Assembly (NCBI GenBank): GCA_964495375.1
Contig: CAZBWM010000007.1
Span: 76,915 to 140,914 of the forward strand
Reading direction: 5' to 3'
DNA length: 64,000 nt
Source: JAIESQ01 sp964495375
GTDB taxonomy: Bacteria; Planctomycetota; Planctomycetia; Pirellulales; JAEUIK01
Part shown: positions 18,486 through 26,773 of the stretch, piece by piece
Numbering within the stretch: position 1 is the stretch's first letter
How the letters are laid out: each line of letters opens with the position of its first letter
The notes under the pieces: model-generated
What the model saw: the letters and a program-made list of their open reading frames with translations, nothing else
What the model was told of the DNA's origin: nothing
The model's database searches: none
Program-made: the position numbers and the translations under genes

Positions 18486-19367
18486 TCAAGACGACGTACC
18501 GAAACCCGCCGTTAGCCGCGTCGGGCAAAGTTCGCGCACCAGGTCGGCTAACCGCGGCAGATGCGCGTGCGGTCGGGGCCAGGGGCCCGGCGCGTTCCCC
18601 GGCCCAACCATCAGCGTTGACCATCCGCAGGCCGCGGCGCCGGCCAGGTCACCAGCACGACAGCCCACAAACAGCAAGCGCTCGGCCGCGAGCTCAAGTC
18701 GCTGTTGAATCGCGCGAAATGCTAGCAGGTTCGGCTTCGTACATCCCAGCTCGATCGAACATTGCACCACCTCGAACGAGCCTTCGAGATGATAGCGGGC
18801 CAACCGCGCGCCAAGTTCGTCCGGCGGACTGGTCGAGTCGCACGTCAGGGCCAGCCGAAAGCCCGCCGCCCGCAAGCGCGACAGCGTTGCCGACACACCC
18901 GGCAGCGGGTGGACCTCGAGCTCCAGCTCACGCCGACGGACGATCGCGGCCGCTGTCAATTCGTCAATCTGACAGCGGGCATAGCCACTCGCCGCCAGGC
19001 AAGCTTCGAATGCCTCGGCCAATTCGCGACGCCCTGTCTGCACGGCCGGGAGATACTCGGCCTGCCAACGCCGCTCGAATTTCTCGGCTGGGCACGTCGG
19101 GTTCAGCCGCGCCAGCAGCGCTAGCAGCCAACGCCACCACAGGGTTGAGTCGTAGAGTACGCCCGCCGGCTCAAAGACGATCGCCTCGATGCCGACCAGC
19201 AAGTCGCGCGCGGTGGTGATTGTCAGGTCACGCCCGGTCGCTGGCTCCTCATGCTCGCCCACGTCGGGCGCTAGCACGGGATAAACGGTTGCCCGCGACA
19301 CGTCTGTCGTCTGCCGGTTCGCCACGACTGAGTCGATGAGAGGGGCCATCGGTAGCAACCTCGGCAT
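18486..19367 (-). CDS. HAD-superfamily hydrolase
   Basis: A 293-residue protein whose ATG (19367) overlaps the stop of the upstream gene as TGATG, so the two are translationally coupled. The C-terminal 200 residues fit the haloacid-dehalogenase fold with a helical cap: motif II in LALTCDSTSPPDELG, motif III lysine in IELGCTKPNLLAF and motif IV in LLFVGCRAGDLAGAAACGW. Motif I, normally DxDxT, reads EAIVFEPAGVLYDS, with the first Asp replaced by Glu. HAD phosphatases next to sugar-nucleotide cytidylyltransferases typically dephosphorylate an acidic-sugar or similar intermediate; that pairing supports a role in making an activated surface sugar. Confidence 0.75.
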   Translation of the reverse strand: MPRLLPMAPLIDSVVANRQTTDVSRATVYPVLAPDVGEHEEPATGRDLTITTARDLLVGIEAIVFEPAGVLYDSTLWWRWLLALLARLNPTCPAEKFERRWQAEYLPAVQTGRRELAEAFEACLAASGYARCQIDELTAAAIVRRRELELEVHPLPGVSATLSRLRAAGFRLALTCDSTSPPDELGARLARYHLEGSFEVVQCSIELGCTKPNLLAFRAIQQRLELAAERLLFVGCRAGDLAGAAACGWSTLMVGPGNAPGPWPRPHAHLPRLADLVRELCPTRLTAGFGTSS

Positions 19368-20152
19368 CAAGCGACGTAAGGGGCTTCGACCGAATGCATC
19401 GGCAAATAGTTCAATCGCGCCATGCGGGCTCGCAAGCGCGGCTGCTGCTGCAACAGGCCGACCAGGCGTTGCCATTCGAGCGTGTCGTGTCCGAGTGCGT
19501 CGAAGATCTGCTCGGCATGTTCCCAATCTTCTTCGACGTCCAAGGTCAGGCGCACGTCGTGCTGATCGAGCCCTTCAGGTAGCGCCAGCAACCGCGTGTG
19601 ACACCACTCGGCGTGTTGACTGAGGTAGCGACCAGGGTGCTGTCGGTCGCGCGGCCGCGAGGCTGCACCGGCCGCGCGGGCCAATGCCGTGGCGCGAAAC
19701 CATTCGGCCATCGGGGCCGCCGCTGAAGCAGGCCGAGTACCGCCCCCCGGCGAACGATAGCGCAAACAATCGCAGTCGAGAGCCAATTCGGCCTCCGTGA
19801 CCAGCCGATCGACAAGCGCCGGATCGAGAAACGGGTTGCCAGCGTCGAGCGATACCACGCCATCGGCCCGATAAGCCGTTGCCGCGTCGCTGAACCGGCC
19901 GAGCCAATCGCTCGAATCGGCCGCCTCGAGCGGCACGTCGCGCGGCACGAACTCGCGCAATTCGCCAGTCGAAGCGGCGTCGGTCATCACAATAATCGTG
20001 TCGAGCCGGGCGGCGTCGGTCGCCCGCCGAACCACCCATTCCAACAGCGTGTGCCCAGCCAGTCGGCGCGAAAGTTTCTGTCGCGTGGCGCTCTCGCCCC
20101 ACCGCGCCACGATAATCCCGAGAGTGTTTAAGCATCTGGTTCGGGCATGCAT
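19367..20152 (-). CDS. SpsF-like cytidylyltransferase-family protein
   Basis: A 261-residue GT-A-fold protein of the acylneuraminate/KDO cytidylyltransferase group, closest in pattern to SpsF of spore-coat polysaccharide synthesis. The start reads GIIVARWGESATRQKLSRRLAGHTLLEW, corresponding to the nucleotide-binding loop; the usual R(L/F)PGK core is altered to RQKLSRRL. The conserved Asp dyad region is VVSLDAGNPFLDP, and the C-terminal RLTLDVEEDWEHAEQIF is a family hallmark. It would activate a sugar with CTP for a surface glycan. It is the first gene of the minus-strand operon, coupled to the HAD hydrolase by a 1-nt stop/start overlap. Confidence 0.8.
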   Translation of the reverse strand: MHARTRCLNTLGIIVARWGESATRQKLSRRLAGHTLLEWVVRRATDAARLDTIIVMTDAASTGELREFVPRDVPLEAADSSDWLGRFSDAATAYRADGVVSLDAGNPFLDPALVDRLVTEAELALDCDCLRYRSPGGGTRPASAAAPMAEWFRATALARAAGAASRPRDRQHPGRYLSQHAEWCHTRLLALPEGLDQHDVRLTLDVEEDWEHAEQIFDALGHDTLEWQRLVGLLQQQPRLRARMARLNYLPMHSVEAPYVA

Positions 20153-20526
20153 GCGTCGATCCCTCGAAGCTGTTTACTAAACAAAAACTGAGCCGTGCTT
20201 TGTTGTCGAGATTGGTCGTCGGCGCTGGCCCGCTGCCTGACAACAGGGTCCGTGCCACGCATCTTCAAGTTCACAAGCCGGTCGAACGGTCTTACCGGTG
20301 GCTTGGACGGTGTTACCGGTAGCTTGGCGGGCCGCGGAGTCTAGTGGCCTTAATCAAGCTGGGTCAAGACGAAGAGTGTGTGCCAAGCGCGACGGCTTGC
20401 GTGATGGCAAGTTTTCGACCGCTGGCAACCTGTTACTGGAGCAATTCTCGTCTTGGCCATGCCGCGGGGCGGCGATAGACTGCTCGACCGCAAAATGCTG
20501 GCATGCACCGGCAGGGAGGCCGTTTC
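20153..20526. other. Divergent promoter region of the glycan operon and the RmlD-like gene
   Basis: 374 bp between two divergent sugar-metabolism units. It holds a short AT-rich part next to 20153-20190 (TTTACTAAACAAAAACTG) and a 21-bp tandem repeat at 20287-20328, described separately. No gene is supported here. Confidence 0.5.
20287..20328. repeat. Two tandem 21-bp repeats in the divergent promoter region
   Basis: Two adjacent copies of a 21-nt unit with core TTACCGGTNGCTTGG (20287-20307 and 20308-20328) differ at 3 positions. The core contains the palindrome ACCGGT. Two helical turns of spacing and the position between divergent sugar genes would suit a regulator-binding site, but this is inference. 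Confidence 0.6.
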
Positions 20527-21474
20527 ATGGACAAGTTGCTAATCGTCGGAGCCGATTCCATGCTGGGGGCCAACCTGGCCCTCGCGCTCGAAGGTCGCTT
20601 CGACTGCACGGGATTGGCGACGAAGGTGCCCGAGGTCGCTGGCTGCCGTAAGACGCAAGTCGGCGACATTCTCGATACAGCGGTGATCGAGAGCCTGATC
20701 GCCGCCGAGCACCCCAACTGGGTGATTTATCTAGGCCCAACCTCGCATTGCAGTTGGGATGCTGCCACGGACGAGCGGCCAGCCAGCACCGCGCACCTAA
20801 CACAACGATTGGCCGCGCTCACCGCCGAGTGCGGCGCCGCGCTCACGCTGTTGAGCAGCGACGCCGTATTCACCGGACCAAGGCTGTTTCACGAAGAGCC
20901 GTCGCGTGCGACCGCCGAAACTCCGTTCGCTCGTGAGGTCCGCGCGGTCGAGAATGCCCTGGCCGGCAGCCCGCAGGCGCTCGTCGTGCGCACCCACGCT
21001 TATGGCTGGAGTGCGCATAACGACTCCTCGAATCTGGTCGACGCGCTGGTCGAGCAGTTGGTGGCCGGCCGACCTGCGGCGATGGATGGCGTGCGCTATG
21101 CCACGCCGATTCTAGCCACCGATCTGGCCGAGTTGCTGGCGGTCGCCTACGAGAAAGAGTTGCGCGGCCTTTACCACATTACCGGCGCCGAGCGGACGAA
21201 TCTCGCGCGGTTCGTCGGCGAGTTGAGCGGTGCGCTTGACCTGAGATTGACGTCCTCAGCGGCGGAGAGCGAAGGCTCCTTCGTCGAGTTGCCGCTCGGT
21301 CGTCCCGTCTCCGAGACCTCGCTCAACACGCGCCGCGCGCGACGCGATCTCGGGCTGCCCATGCCGCTGTTGCGCGAAGGACTCGAGCGTTTGGCCGCAC
21401 AATATGAAAACGGCTTTCGCGCCCGCCTGCGCGGTGAGCCGGCACCGCAGTCCAAGCGCGCTCATGCCGCGTAG
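20527..21474 (+). CDS. RmlD-like NAD(P)-binding sugar-nucleotide reductase family protein
   Basis: ATG 20527 is chosen over the in-frame start at 20503 because GGGAGG lies 8 nt upstream. The 315-residue product has the Rossmann motif LLIVGADSMLGANLAL at residues 4-19 and follows the dTDP-4-dehydrorhamnose reductase pattern: DILDTAVIESLI, LTLLSSDAVFTGP and LRGLYHITGAERTNLARFV. The short-chain-dehydrogenase catalytic YxxxK, expected where the sequence reads TPFAREVRAVENAL, is Phe-x3-Val, so both catalytic residues are missing. It may bind a sugar nucleotide or NAD without catalysing reduction. It is divergent from the SpsF/HAD operon, which suggests a shared glycan pathway. Confidence 0.75.
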   Translation: MDKLLIVGADSMLGANLALALEGRFDCTGLATKVPEVAGCRKTQVGDILDTAVIESLIAAEHPNWVIYLGPTSHCSWDAATDERPASTAHLTQRLAALTAECGAALTLLSSDAVFTGPRLFHEEPSRATAETPFAREVRAVENALAGSPQALVVRTHAYGWSAHNDSSNLVDALVEQLVAGRPAAMDGVRYATPILATDLAELLAVAYEKELRGLYHITGAERTNLARFVGELSGALDLRLTSSAAESEGSFVELPLGRPVSETSLNTRRARRDLGLPMPLLREGLERLAAQYENGFRARLRGEPAPQSKRAHAA

Positions 21475-21537
21475 CGCGCAAGTCCTGTAGAGGTAGCTCG
21501 CAATCAGTGCGTTTGCTACCCGACGTCACTCGATTCT

Positions 21538-21687
21538 CTAGCCGGGCGTGTACCCACCGCTCACATGGGGCGGAGCCAGATACGGACCAGCGTCCGCTCC
21601 ACCCGCAGGCGACTGTGCGCCGCTTTTGCAGCCGGCGACTGTGCTGATTAACCCGATCAGCGCAAGCAGGAGAACAATTCGTCGCAT
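21538..21687 (-). CDS. Very small lipoprotein, function unknown
   Basis: A 49-residue product: signal MRRIVLLLALIGLISTVAGC with lipobox cysteine at 20, then KSGAQSPAGGADAGPYLAPP and a Gly/Tyr/Pro tail. ATG 21687 has AGAGGG 9 nt upstream; the upstream extension to 21756 would spoil the signal. Tiny lipoproteins of this shape are common in planctomycetes and have no known role. Confidence 0.6.
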   Translation of the reverse strand: MRRIVLLLALIGLISTVAGCKSGAQSPAGGADAGPYLAPPHVSGGYTPG

Positions 21688-21827
21688 TGCTTGAATCCCT
21701 CTGCTAGGGGAGATGAGGAGGCAGAAGGCGCAACTCGCCAAGCAAACATACAACACTCTAAGAGTCGGTCAAATTGACCTGCGGGGCCACTTGGAAAATA
21801 GCTCGCTTTCGCCCAGCGAACCGGCCA

Positions 21828-21856
21828 GTTACGACCGTGCCGCGTGGCGATATAAT
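21828..21856 (+). promoter_or_regulatory. Possible promoter of the epimerase-uvrA operon
   Basis: A perfect TATAAT at 21851-21856 lies 47 nt before the ATG of the epimerase. The -35 candidate TTACGA (21829-21834, 16-nt spacer) matches the consensus poorly, so this is tentative. Confidence 0.35.
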
Positions 21857-21903
21857 GAAGCTTTCTACCACGAGAGCCTCAGATTCCGCTCGCCAGGTGC
21901 CCG

Positions 21904-22812
21904 ATGAAGCTCGGTTTCGTCACTGCCATCTTGCCAGAACTCTCCCTTGAGGAGCTCTTGGCCTTCGCCCGCGCCGAAGACTACGACAACATTGAAGTTA
22001 TGTGCTGGCCCGTTGGCCCGGCCGAGCGGCGTTTCGCCGGCGTCACCCACATTGACGTGGTCGGCTTCACGCAGGCGAAGGCTGACGACGTCAACTCCCT
22101 CTGCCAGAAACACGGCGTCGGCATCTCAGCCCTCGGCTATTACCCCAACCCCATGTCGGGCGATGCGGCCGAGTCGTCGCAGGCCATCGCGCACTTATAT
22201 AAGGTGATCGACGCAGCCAAGCTGCTGGGGCTCGACGTCGTGAACACGTTCATCGGCAACGACCACACGCGCCCCTTCAGCGAGAACTTTGGCCGCTTCC
22301 GCGAGGTCTGGCCCGCCATCATTCGCTATGCCGAAGAGCGGGGCGTGCGAATCGCCATCGAAAACTGCCCGATGTACTTCGGCAAGAACGAATGGCCCGG
22401 CGGCAAGAACCTTGCCCGCTCGCCCGAAATCTGGCGACAGATGTTCGCGGCGATTCCCTCGGACCACTTCGGGCTGAACTTCGATCCGTCGCACTTCATT
22501 CTGCAAATGATGGACTACGTGAAGCCGATGTACGAGTTCGCCCCCAAGTTGTTCCACACGCACGCCAAAGATCTGCGAATCGATAGGGACAAGCTCAATC
22601 AGCAGGGCATTTTTTCCATCGGCTGGGAAGTCCCCAAAATCCCCGGCTTGGGGGACGTGAACTGGGCCGCCTGGATCGGCGCCTTGGGCGACGTCGGTTA
22701 CCGAGGCACCATCTCGGTCGAAGTCGAAGACGACGCCTTCCGCCACGATCTCGAAGGACGTAAGCGGTCACTGCGCATCTCACATAACGTGCTGCGGCCG
22801 CTGATCGGATGA
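21904..22812 (+). CDS. Sugar phosphate isomerase/epimerase (TIM barrel)
   Basis: A 302-residue xylose-isomerase-like TIM-barrel protein. Metal-site motifs are visible: RIAIENCPMY (Glu), FGLNFDPSHFILQ (Asp and His), FHTHAKDLRID (His) and a terminal GTISVEVEDD (Glu). These are the usual four strands that hold the divalent metal in this family, which interconverts keto/aldo sugars or epimerises them. The exact substrate is not predictable; many planctomycete copies go with Gfo/Idh oxidoreductases. Here, unusually, it is the first gene of an operon with uvrA: its TGA overlaps the uvrA ATG as ATGA (22809-22812). Confidence 0.88.
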   Translation: MKLGFVTAILPELSLEELLAFARAEDYDNIEVMCWPVGPAERRFAGVTHIDVVGFTQAKADDVNSLCQKHGVGISALGYYPNPMSGDAAESSQAIAHLYKVIDAAKLLGLDVVNTFIGNDHTRPFSENFGRFREVWPAIIRYAEERGVRIAIENCPMYFGKNEWPGGKNLARSPEIWRQMFAAIPSDHFGLNFDPSHFILQMMDYVKPMYEFAPKLFHTHAKDLRIDRDKLNQQGIFSIGWEVPKIPGLGDVNWAAWIGALGDVGYRGTISVEVEDDAFRHDLEGRKRSLRISHNVLRPLIG

Positions 22813-25754
22813 GCGCCCCTCGAGTGATTTCGCTGCGCGGCGTCGAGGTCCATAACCTGCGCAAGATCGATCTCGACCTGCCACATCGGCAATTGATCGT
22901 GCTGTGCGGCGTCAGTGGCAGCGGCAAAAGCAGCCTGGCCTTCGATACGCTTTACGCCGAAGGGCAGCGGCGCTACATCGAGACCTTCTCCGCTTACACG
23001 CGGCAGTTTCTCGAACGATTGGAAAAGCCCACTGCCGAACGGATCGACGGGCTACCGCCGGCCATCGCCGTGGGGCGGCAATCGCCCAGCCGATCAAGCC
23101 GCGCCACCATCGGCACCGCCACCGAATCCGCCGACTACCTGCGGCTGCTCTACGCCAAAATCGGGCAAGTGCTCTGCCAGTCGTGCGGGCAGCCGGTCCA
23201 GCGCGAATCGCCACAATCGGCCGCCGAACTGCTCACCACCTTGCCCGCTGGCACGCGATTCATGATCTCGTTCACAGCGACGTCCGACGCAACCGCACCG
23301 GCCGACTCCGCTGCTCCAAGCGAGAGTGCAACAACTCACGCGCAACAAGCCGAGGTGTTGCGCGAAGAGGGTTTCACCCGCGTAGTCTTCAACGACCGCA
23401 CGTTGACGCTCGACGAGTACGCGAAGCTCGACGAGCCGCCAACGCAAGCCGCCAATCGATCACCGCTCTACGTCGTCGTCGATCGACTCGCGGCCGGCTC
23501 CACGACGCGCGAGCGCCTCGTCGACTCGCTTGAAATCTGCTTTGCGAAGGGAGACGGCGCCGCTCGCATCTGGATCGAACCACCAACCGCGACGGCCGAA
23601 CGAAATGCTGCCGACTCCCTGAATGCAACTAGCGCCACCAGTTCAATTCCGCCCGGCGATGTCGTCTCGCTCGACGGACGCCCGTGGAACTGCCTCACTC
23701 TTAGCACGCGGCTGCGCTGCGAGCGCTGCGGAATCGATTACCCCGATCCCGAGCCGCGGCTCTTCAGCTTCAACAGCCCACTAGGGGCGTGCCCCGAGTG
23801 CGAGGGCTTCGGCAACGTGATGGACATCGACCTTGATCTGGTCGTGCCCGACAAACAGAAATCGTTGGCCGAAGGGGCCGTCGCTCCCTGGAACACTCCC
23901 GCCTACGCTCACGAGCTCGAAGAGTTGACGTTGCTTGCGCCTGACTACGCCATTCCGCTCGACGTGCCGTTCGCCGAACTGTCGCCGGAGCACGTGACGC
24001 TCGTGATCAACGGCGTGCCGGAACGCAACTTCGGCGGATTGCGCGGTTTCTTCGCCTGGCTCGAGCGGCATAAATACAAGATGCACTTGCGAGTGTTCCT
24101 GAGCCGCTGGCGCAGCTATCGCCCTTGCCCTGCCTGTGGCGGTGCGCGACTGCGCCCCGAGTCGCTGGCCACCCGCGTCGGCGACCTCAACATCGCCGAA
24201 TTCTGCCAATTGAAAGTTCGCGATGCGCTGACCTTCGTGCGGGAGCTGGAATTAACGACCTTTCAGCGTGCCCTCGCCCGCACCCCGCTCGAACAGGTCC
24301 AGTCCCGGCTCATGTATCTCGAAGCGGTCGGCCTCGGCTACCTGACGCTCGATCGCACCTTGCGCACCCTCAGTGGCGGCGAGCTGCAACGAGTCTCACT
24401 CACCTCGGCACTGGGCAGCAGCCTCGTCGGCGCACTTTACGTGCTCGATGAACCTTCGGTCGGGCTGCATGCCGGTGACACCGCTCGCCTGCTCGGCACG
24501 GTCAAACGATTGCGCGAGCGCGGCAACACTGTCGTCGTCGTCGAGCACGAGGAAGCGTTCCTGCGAGCAGCCGAGCAACTCGTCGAGATCGGGCCCGGCG
24601 CTGGCGAGCGCGGTGGGCAGGTCGTCTTTCAAGGTACGCCGGCCGAAATCCTCGTCGCCCCCAAAAGTATCACGGGCGACTACCTGGCCGGTCGCCGCTC
24701 GACGCGCGCTCCCGCAAAGCGCCGCCCCGCCAAGCACGGCTCCATTCGCCTCGCCGGCGCGCGCGGCAACAACCTGCAGAACCTCAACGTCGAGTTTCCG
24801 CTCGGATTGCTCTGCGTGGTCACCGGCGTCAGCGGTGCCGGCAAAAGCACGCTCGTCGAAGATACGCTTTACCCGGCACTTTGCCGCCGCAAACGCAAAG
24901 AAGCCCCTAAGCCTCTCGACTACGACGACGTCTTCGGCGACGGCCAGCTCGACGACATCACGATGGTCGATCAATCGTCGATCGGCCGCTCCGCTCGCTC
25001 GAACCCCGTCACCTACGTCAAAGCCTTCGACGAAATCCGCGAGGTCTTCGCCGACACGCTCGACGCTAAGGTGCGCAACTACACGGCCAGTCATTTCAGT
25101 TTCAATGCCGAGGCCGGGCAGTGTGCCGTTTGCCAAGGGGCCGGGCAGATCGAATTCGATATGCAGTTCTTGGCCGACGTTTACATGCGCTGCGGCCAGT
25201 GCCAGGGAACCCGCTATCGCCGCGAAATTCTCGATGTCCGCTACCGCGGCCGCAACATCGCCGAAGTGCTCGACATGACCGTCCGCGAGGCGTTCACCTT
25301 CTTCCGAGGGCATGTCAAAGTGCAGGCCCGGCTCAAACGGCTGATGTCGGTCGGGCTCGACTATGTGCGGCTCGGTCAGCCGGCCAACACGCTCAGCGGA
25401 GGCGAGTCGCAGCGATTGAAGCTCGCTGCGTACTTGGCCGCTGCCCGGCGCGGTCGCACGCTCTTCGTACTCGATGAACCGACCACCGGGTTGCACTTCG
25501 CCGATGTGGTGCAATTGCTCGATTGTTTCGAAGCCCTGCTCGAAGTTGGCCACTCGCTCATCGTCGTCGAACACAATATGCAGATTCTCAAGGCGGCCGA
25601 CTACCTCATCGATCTTGGCCCCGGCGCGGCTGAGGAAGGAGGCCGAGTGGTCGCCAAGGGCACGCCCGAAGAAGTCGCCAAGGTTGCCGACAGTGTTACC
25701 GGGCGGTATCTGGCCGAAGCGCTCGCCCGGGACGCCGAGGAACAAATCGCATGA
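22809..25754 (+). CDS. uvrA: UvrA-family excinuclease ABC subunit A
   Basis: DNA damage-recognition ATPase of nucleotide excision repair, 981 residues, slightly longer than the usual 940. Two ABC modules are intact: Walker A GVSGSGKSS at 34-42 and GVSGAGKST near 673, signatures LSGGELQR and LSGGESQR, and Walker B regions LYVLDEPSVGLH and LFVLDEPTTGLH. Two zinc modules are present: C304-x2-C307-x20-C328-x2-C331 and C772-x2-C775-x19-C795-x2-C798. The N-terminal motif differs from housekeeping UvrA (ETFSAYTRQFLERLEKP instead of the usual ESLSAYARQF-type sequence), and the region between residues 145 and 300 is divergent. It may be a paralogue; other uvrA copies cannot be seen here. It is coupled by ATGA overlaps to both neighbours. 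Confidence 0.92.
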   Translation: MSAPRVISLRGVEVHNLRKIDLDLPHRQLIVLCGVSGSGKSSLAFDTLYAEGQRRYIETFSAYTRQFLERLEKPTAERIDGLPPAIAVGRQSPSRSSRATIGTATESADYLRLLYAKIGQVLCQSCGQPVQRESPQSAAELLTTLPAGTRFMISFTATSDATAPADSAAPSESATTHAQQAEVLREEGFTRVVFNDRTLTLDEYAKLDEPPTQAANRSPLYVVVDRLAAGSTTRERLVDSLEICFAKGDGAARIWIEPPTATAERNAADSLNATSATSSIPPGDVVSLDGRPWNCLTLSTRLRCERCGIDYPDPEPRLFSFNSPLGACPECEGFGNVMDIDLDLVVPDKQKSLAEGAVAPWNTPAYAHELEELTLLAPDYAIPLDVPFAELSPEHVTLVINGVPERNFGGLRGFFAWLERHKYKMHLRVFLSRWRSYRPCPACGGARLRPESLATRVGDLNIAEFCQLKVRDALTFVRELELTTFQRALARTPLEQVQSRLMYLEAVGLGYLTLDRTLRTLSGGELQRVSLTSALGSSLVGALYVLDEPSVGLHAGDTARLLGTVKRLRERGNTVVVVEHEEAFLRAAEQLVEIGPGAGERGGQVVFQGTPAEILVAPKSITGDYLAGRRSTRAPAKRRPAKHGSIRLAGARGNNLQNLNVEFPLGLLCVVTGVSGAGKSTLVEDTLYPALCRRKRKEAPKPLDYDDVFGDGQLDDITMVDQSSIGRSARSNPVTYVKAFDEIREVFADTLDAKVRNYTASHFSFNAEAGQCAVCQGAGQIEFDMQFLADVYMRCGQCQGTRYRREILDVRYRGRNIAEVLDMTVREAFTFFRGHVKVQARLKRLMSVGLDYVRLGQPANTLSGGESQRLKLAAYLAAARRGRTLFVLDEPTTGLHFADVVQLLDCFEALLEVGHSLIVVEHNMQILKAADYLIDLGPGAAEEGGRVVAKGTPEEVAKVADSVTGRYLAEALARDAEEQIA

Positions 25755-26773
25755 TCGGCGCAGCGCCTCGAACTCCCGCACAGCTTGCCGAAGACTTGCT
25801 CGATCGCGCTGCGGTGCGCGTCGTCGAGATGTCCGGTGTGGTTGCTCATGTCCTTGTCGAATTGCCACCACTGGGCGAAGCAGCGTCGTCCCTGACTGCG
25901 GCACCAATAGCGCTCCGCGGCACGATCGATGGCCCGCATTGCCAGTATGCCTCGACATTGACGGCAACCGTATCGCTTCGTACTCCCATAAGACATGCGT
26001 CCCTCCCCGGTGAGCCGCGGCGCGTGACCGTCGAAGCGTCGATACCCGATCCCTGTTTCTGGACTCCGCAACTGCCACATCGTTATCGATTGAAGCTCGA
26101 ACTAGCGTGCGGCGGCGAAGTGCTTGCCCGCTCCGAGCGCTGGATCGGATTACGCCCGTTGAGCGAGCGAGCGCGCGGCTTCTGGTTCGACGGCTCCAAT
26201 TGGGTGCTGCGTGCGGCCGATCAAGCGCTCGTGCCTGGCGCCGAATTAGCGCAGTGGCGCGACGAGAGCCTGGCGATGATCGTCCCCTCGCCCGACGACA
26301 CACTCTGCGAAGCGGCGAGCCAGCTCGGCGTGCTCCTCCTGGCCGAGCTGGCCGGTTCCGCAAAACACATCATCGCCGAGCTTAAGCGGCTCTCCCGCCA
26401 CGCCGCGGTTGGTCTGGCGATCGTTAACTCAACCGAACCGCTCGACGCCAGCGTGCGCCACGCCGCCGGCGGAATTATCCTCGTCCAACGAATTCGCACA
26501 GCATTGGGTGCCACTGCTGGCTTGCCCAGCAGTGCTGGGATTGACGTCGCCCTGCCCTGGGCGCAAGCACTGATAGTTGAATCCCGCGATCCGCGGTTCG
26601 CAGAAACCGTCTCGGCTAAGTCACTACCAGTTCTCGTCGGACGAGTGACCGCGAGGTGTGCCACGCTCGCGGCCGCCCGTCGTGCCTGTGATATGCTCCA
26701 AGCCGACACGGCAGGGCTCGGCGCTTTCGCGGGATACTTGATTCGCACCGCGGCAGATTCAGCGCAACACTAG
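25751..26773 (+). CDS. GH2-like beta-sandwich protein without catalytic barrel, function unknown
   Basis: A 340-residue protein translated from the ATGA overlap with uvrA. Residues about 85-150 resemble the immunoglobulin-like domain of family 2 glycoside hydrolases and the step into the barrel: PDPCFWTPQLPHRYRLKLEL, ERWIGLRPLSERARGFWFDGSNWVLRAAD. In GH2 enzymes this is followed by a 300-residue TIM barrel with catalytic Glu residues; here the remaining 190 residues are Ala/Leu-rich and contain segments that loosely recall barrel strands (LAMIVPSPDDTLCEAASQLGVLLLAE, AVGLAIVNS) but no catalytic motif. A dispersed hairpin repeat is read in frame at residues 252-262. It could be a decayed GH2 enzyme or a repurposed binding protein. 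No export signal is visible. Confidence 0.6.
   Translation: MIGAAPRTPAQLAEDLLDRAAVRVVEMSGVVAHVLVELPPLGEAASSLTAAPIALRGTIDGPHCQYASTLTATVSLRTPIRHASLPGEPRRVTVEASIPDPCFWTPQLPHRYRLKLELACGGEVLARSERWIGLRPLSERARGFWFDGSNWVLRAADQALVPGAELAQWRDESLAMIVPSPDDTLCEAASQLGVLLLAELAGSAKHIIAELKRLSRHAAVGLAIVNSTEPLDASVRHAAGGIILVQRIRTALGATAGLPSSAGIDVALPWAQALIVESRDPRFAETVSAKSLPVLVGRVTARCATLAAARRACDMLQADTAGLGAFAGYLIRTAADSAQH
26506..26535 (+). repeat. Dispersed hairpin repeat, copy A (inside a coding region)
   Basis: A 30-bp unit with a perfect 9-bp stem, CACTGCTGG / CCAGCAGTG, around a CTTGC loop. It matches the copy at 49233-49262 in 29 of 30 positions. It lies in frame inside the GH2-like gene and encodes GATAGLPSSAG. 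Confidence 0.85.

Noticed and set aside
24396..26363. 655-residue minus-strand open frame opposite uvrA and the GH2-like gene
   Set aside because: It runs antisense to two well-supported genes, has no recognisable motif and a biased Arg/Ala composition typical of high-GC shadow frames.
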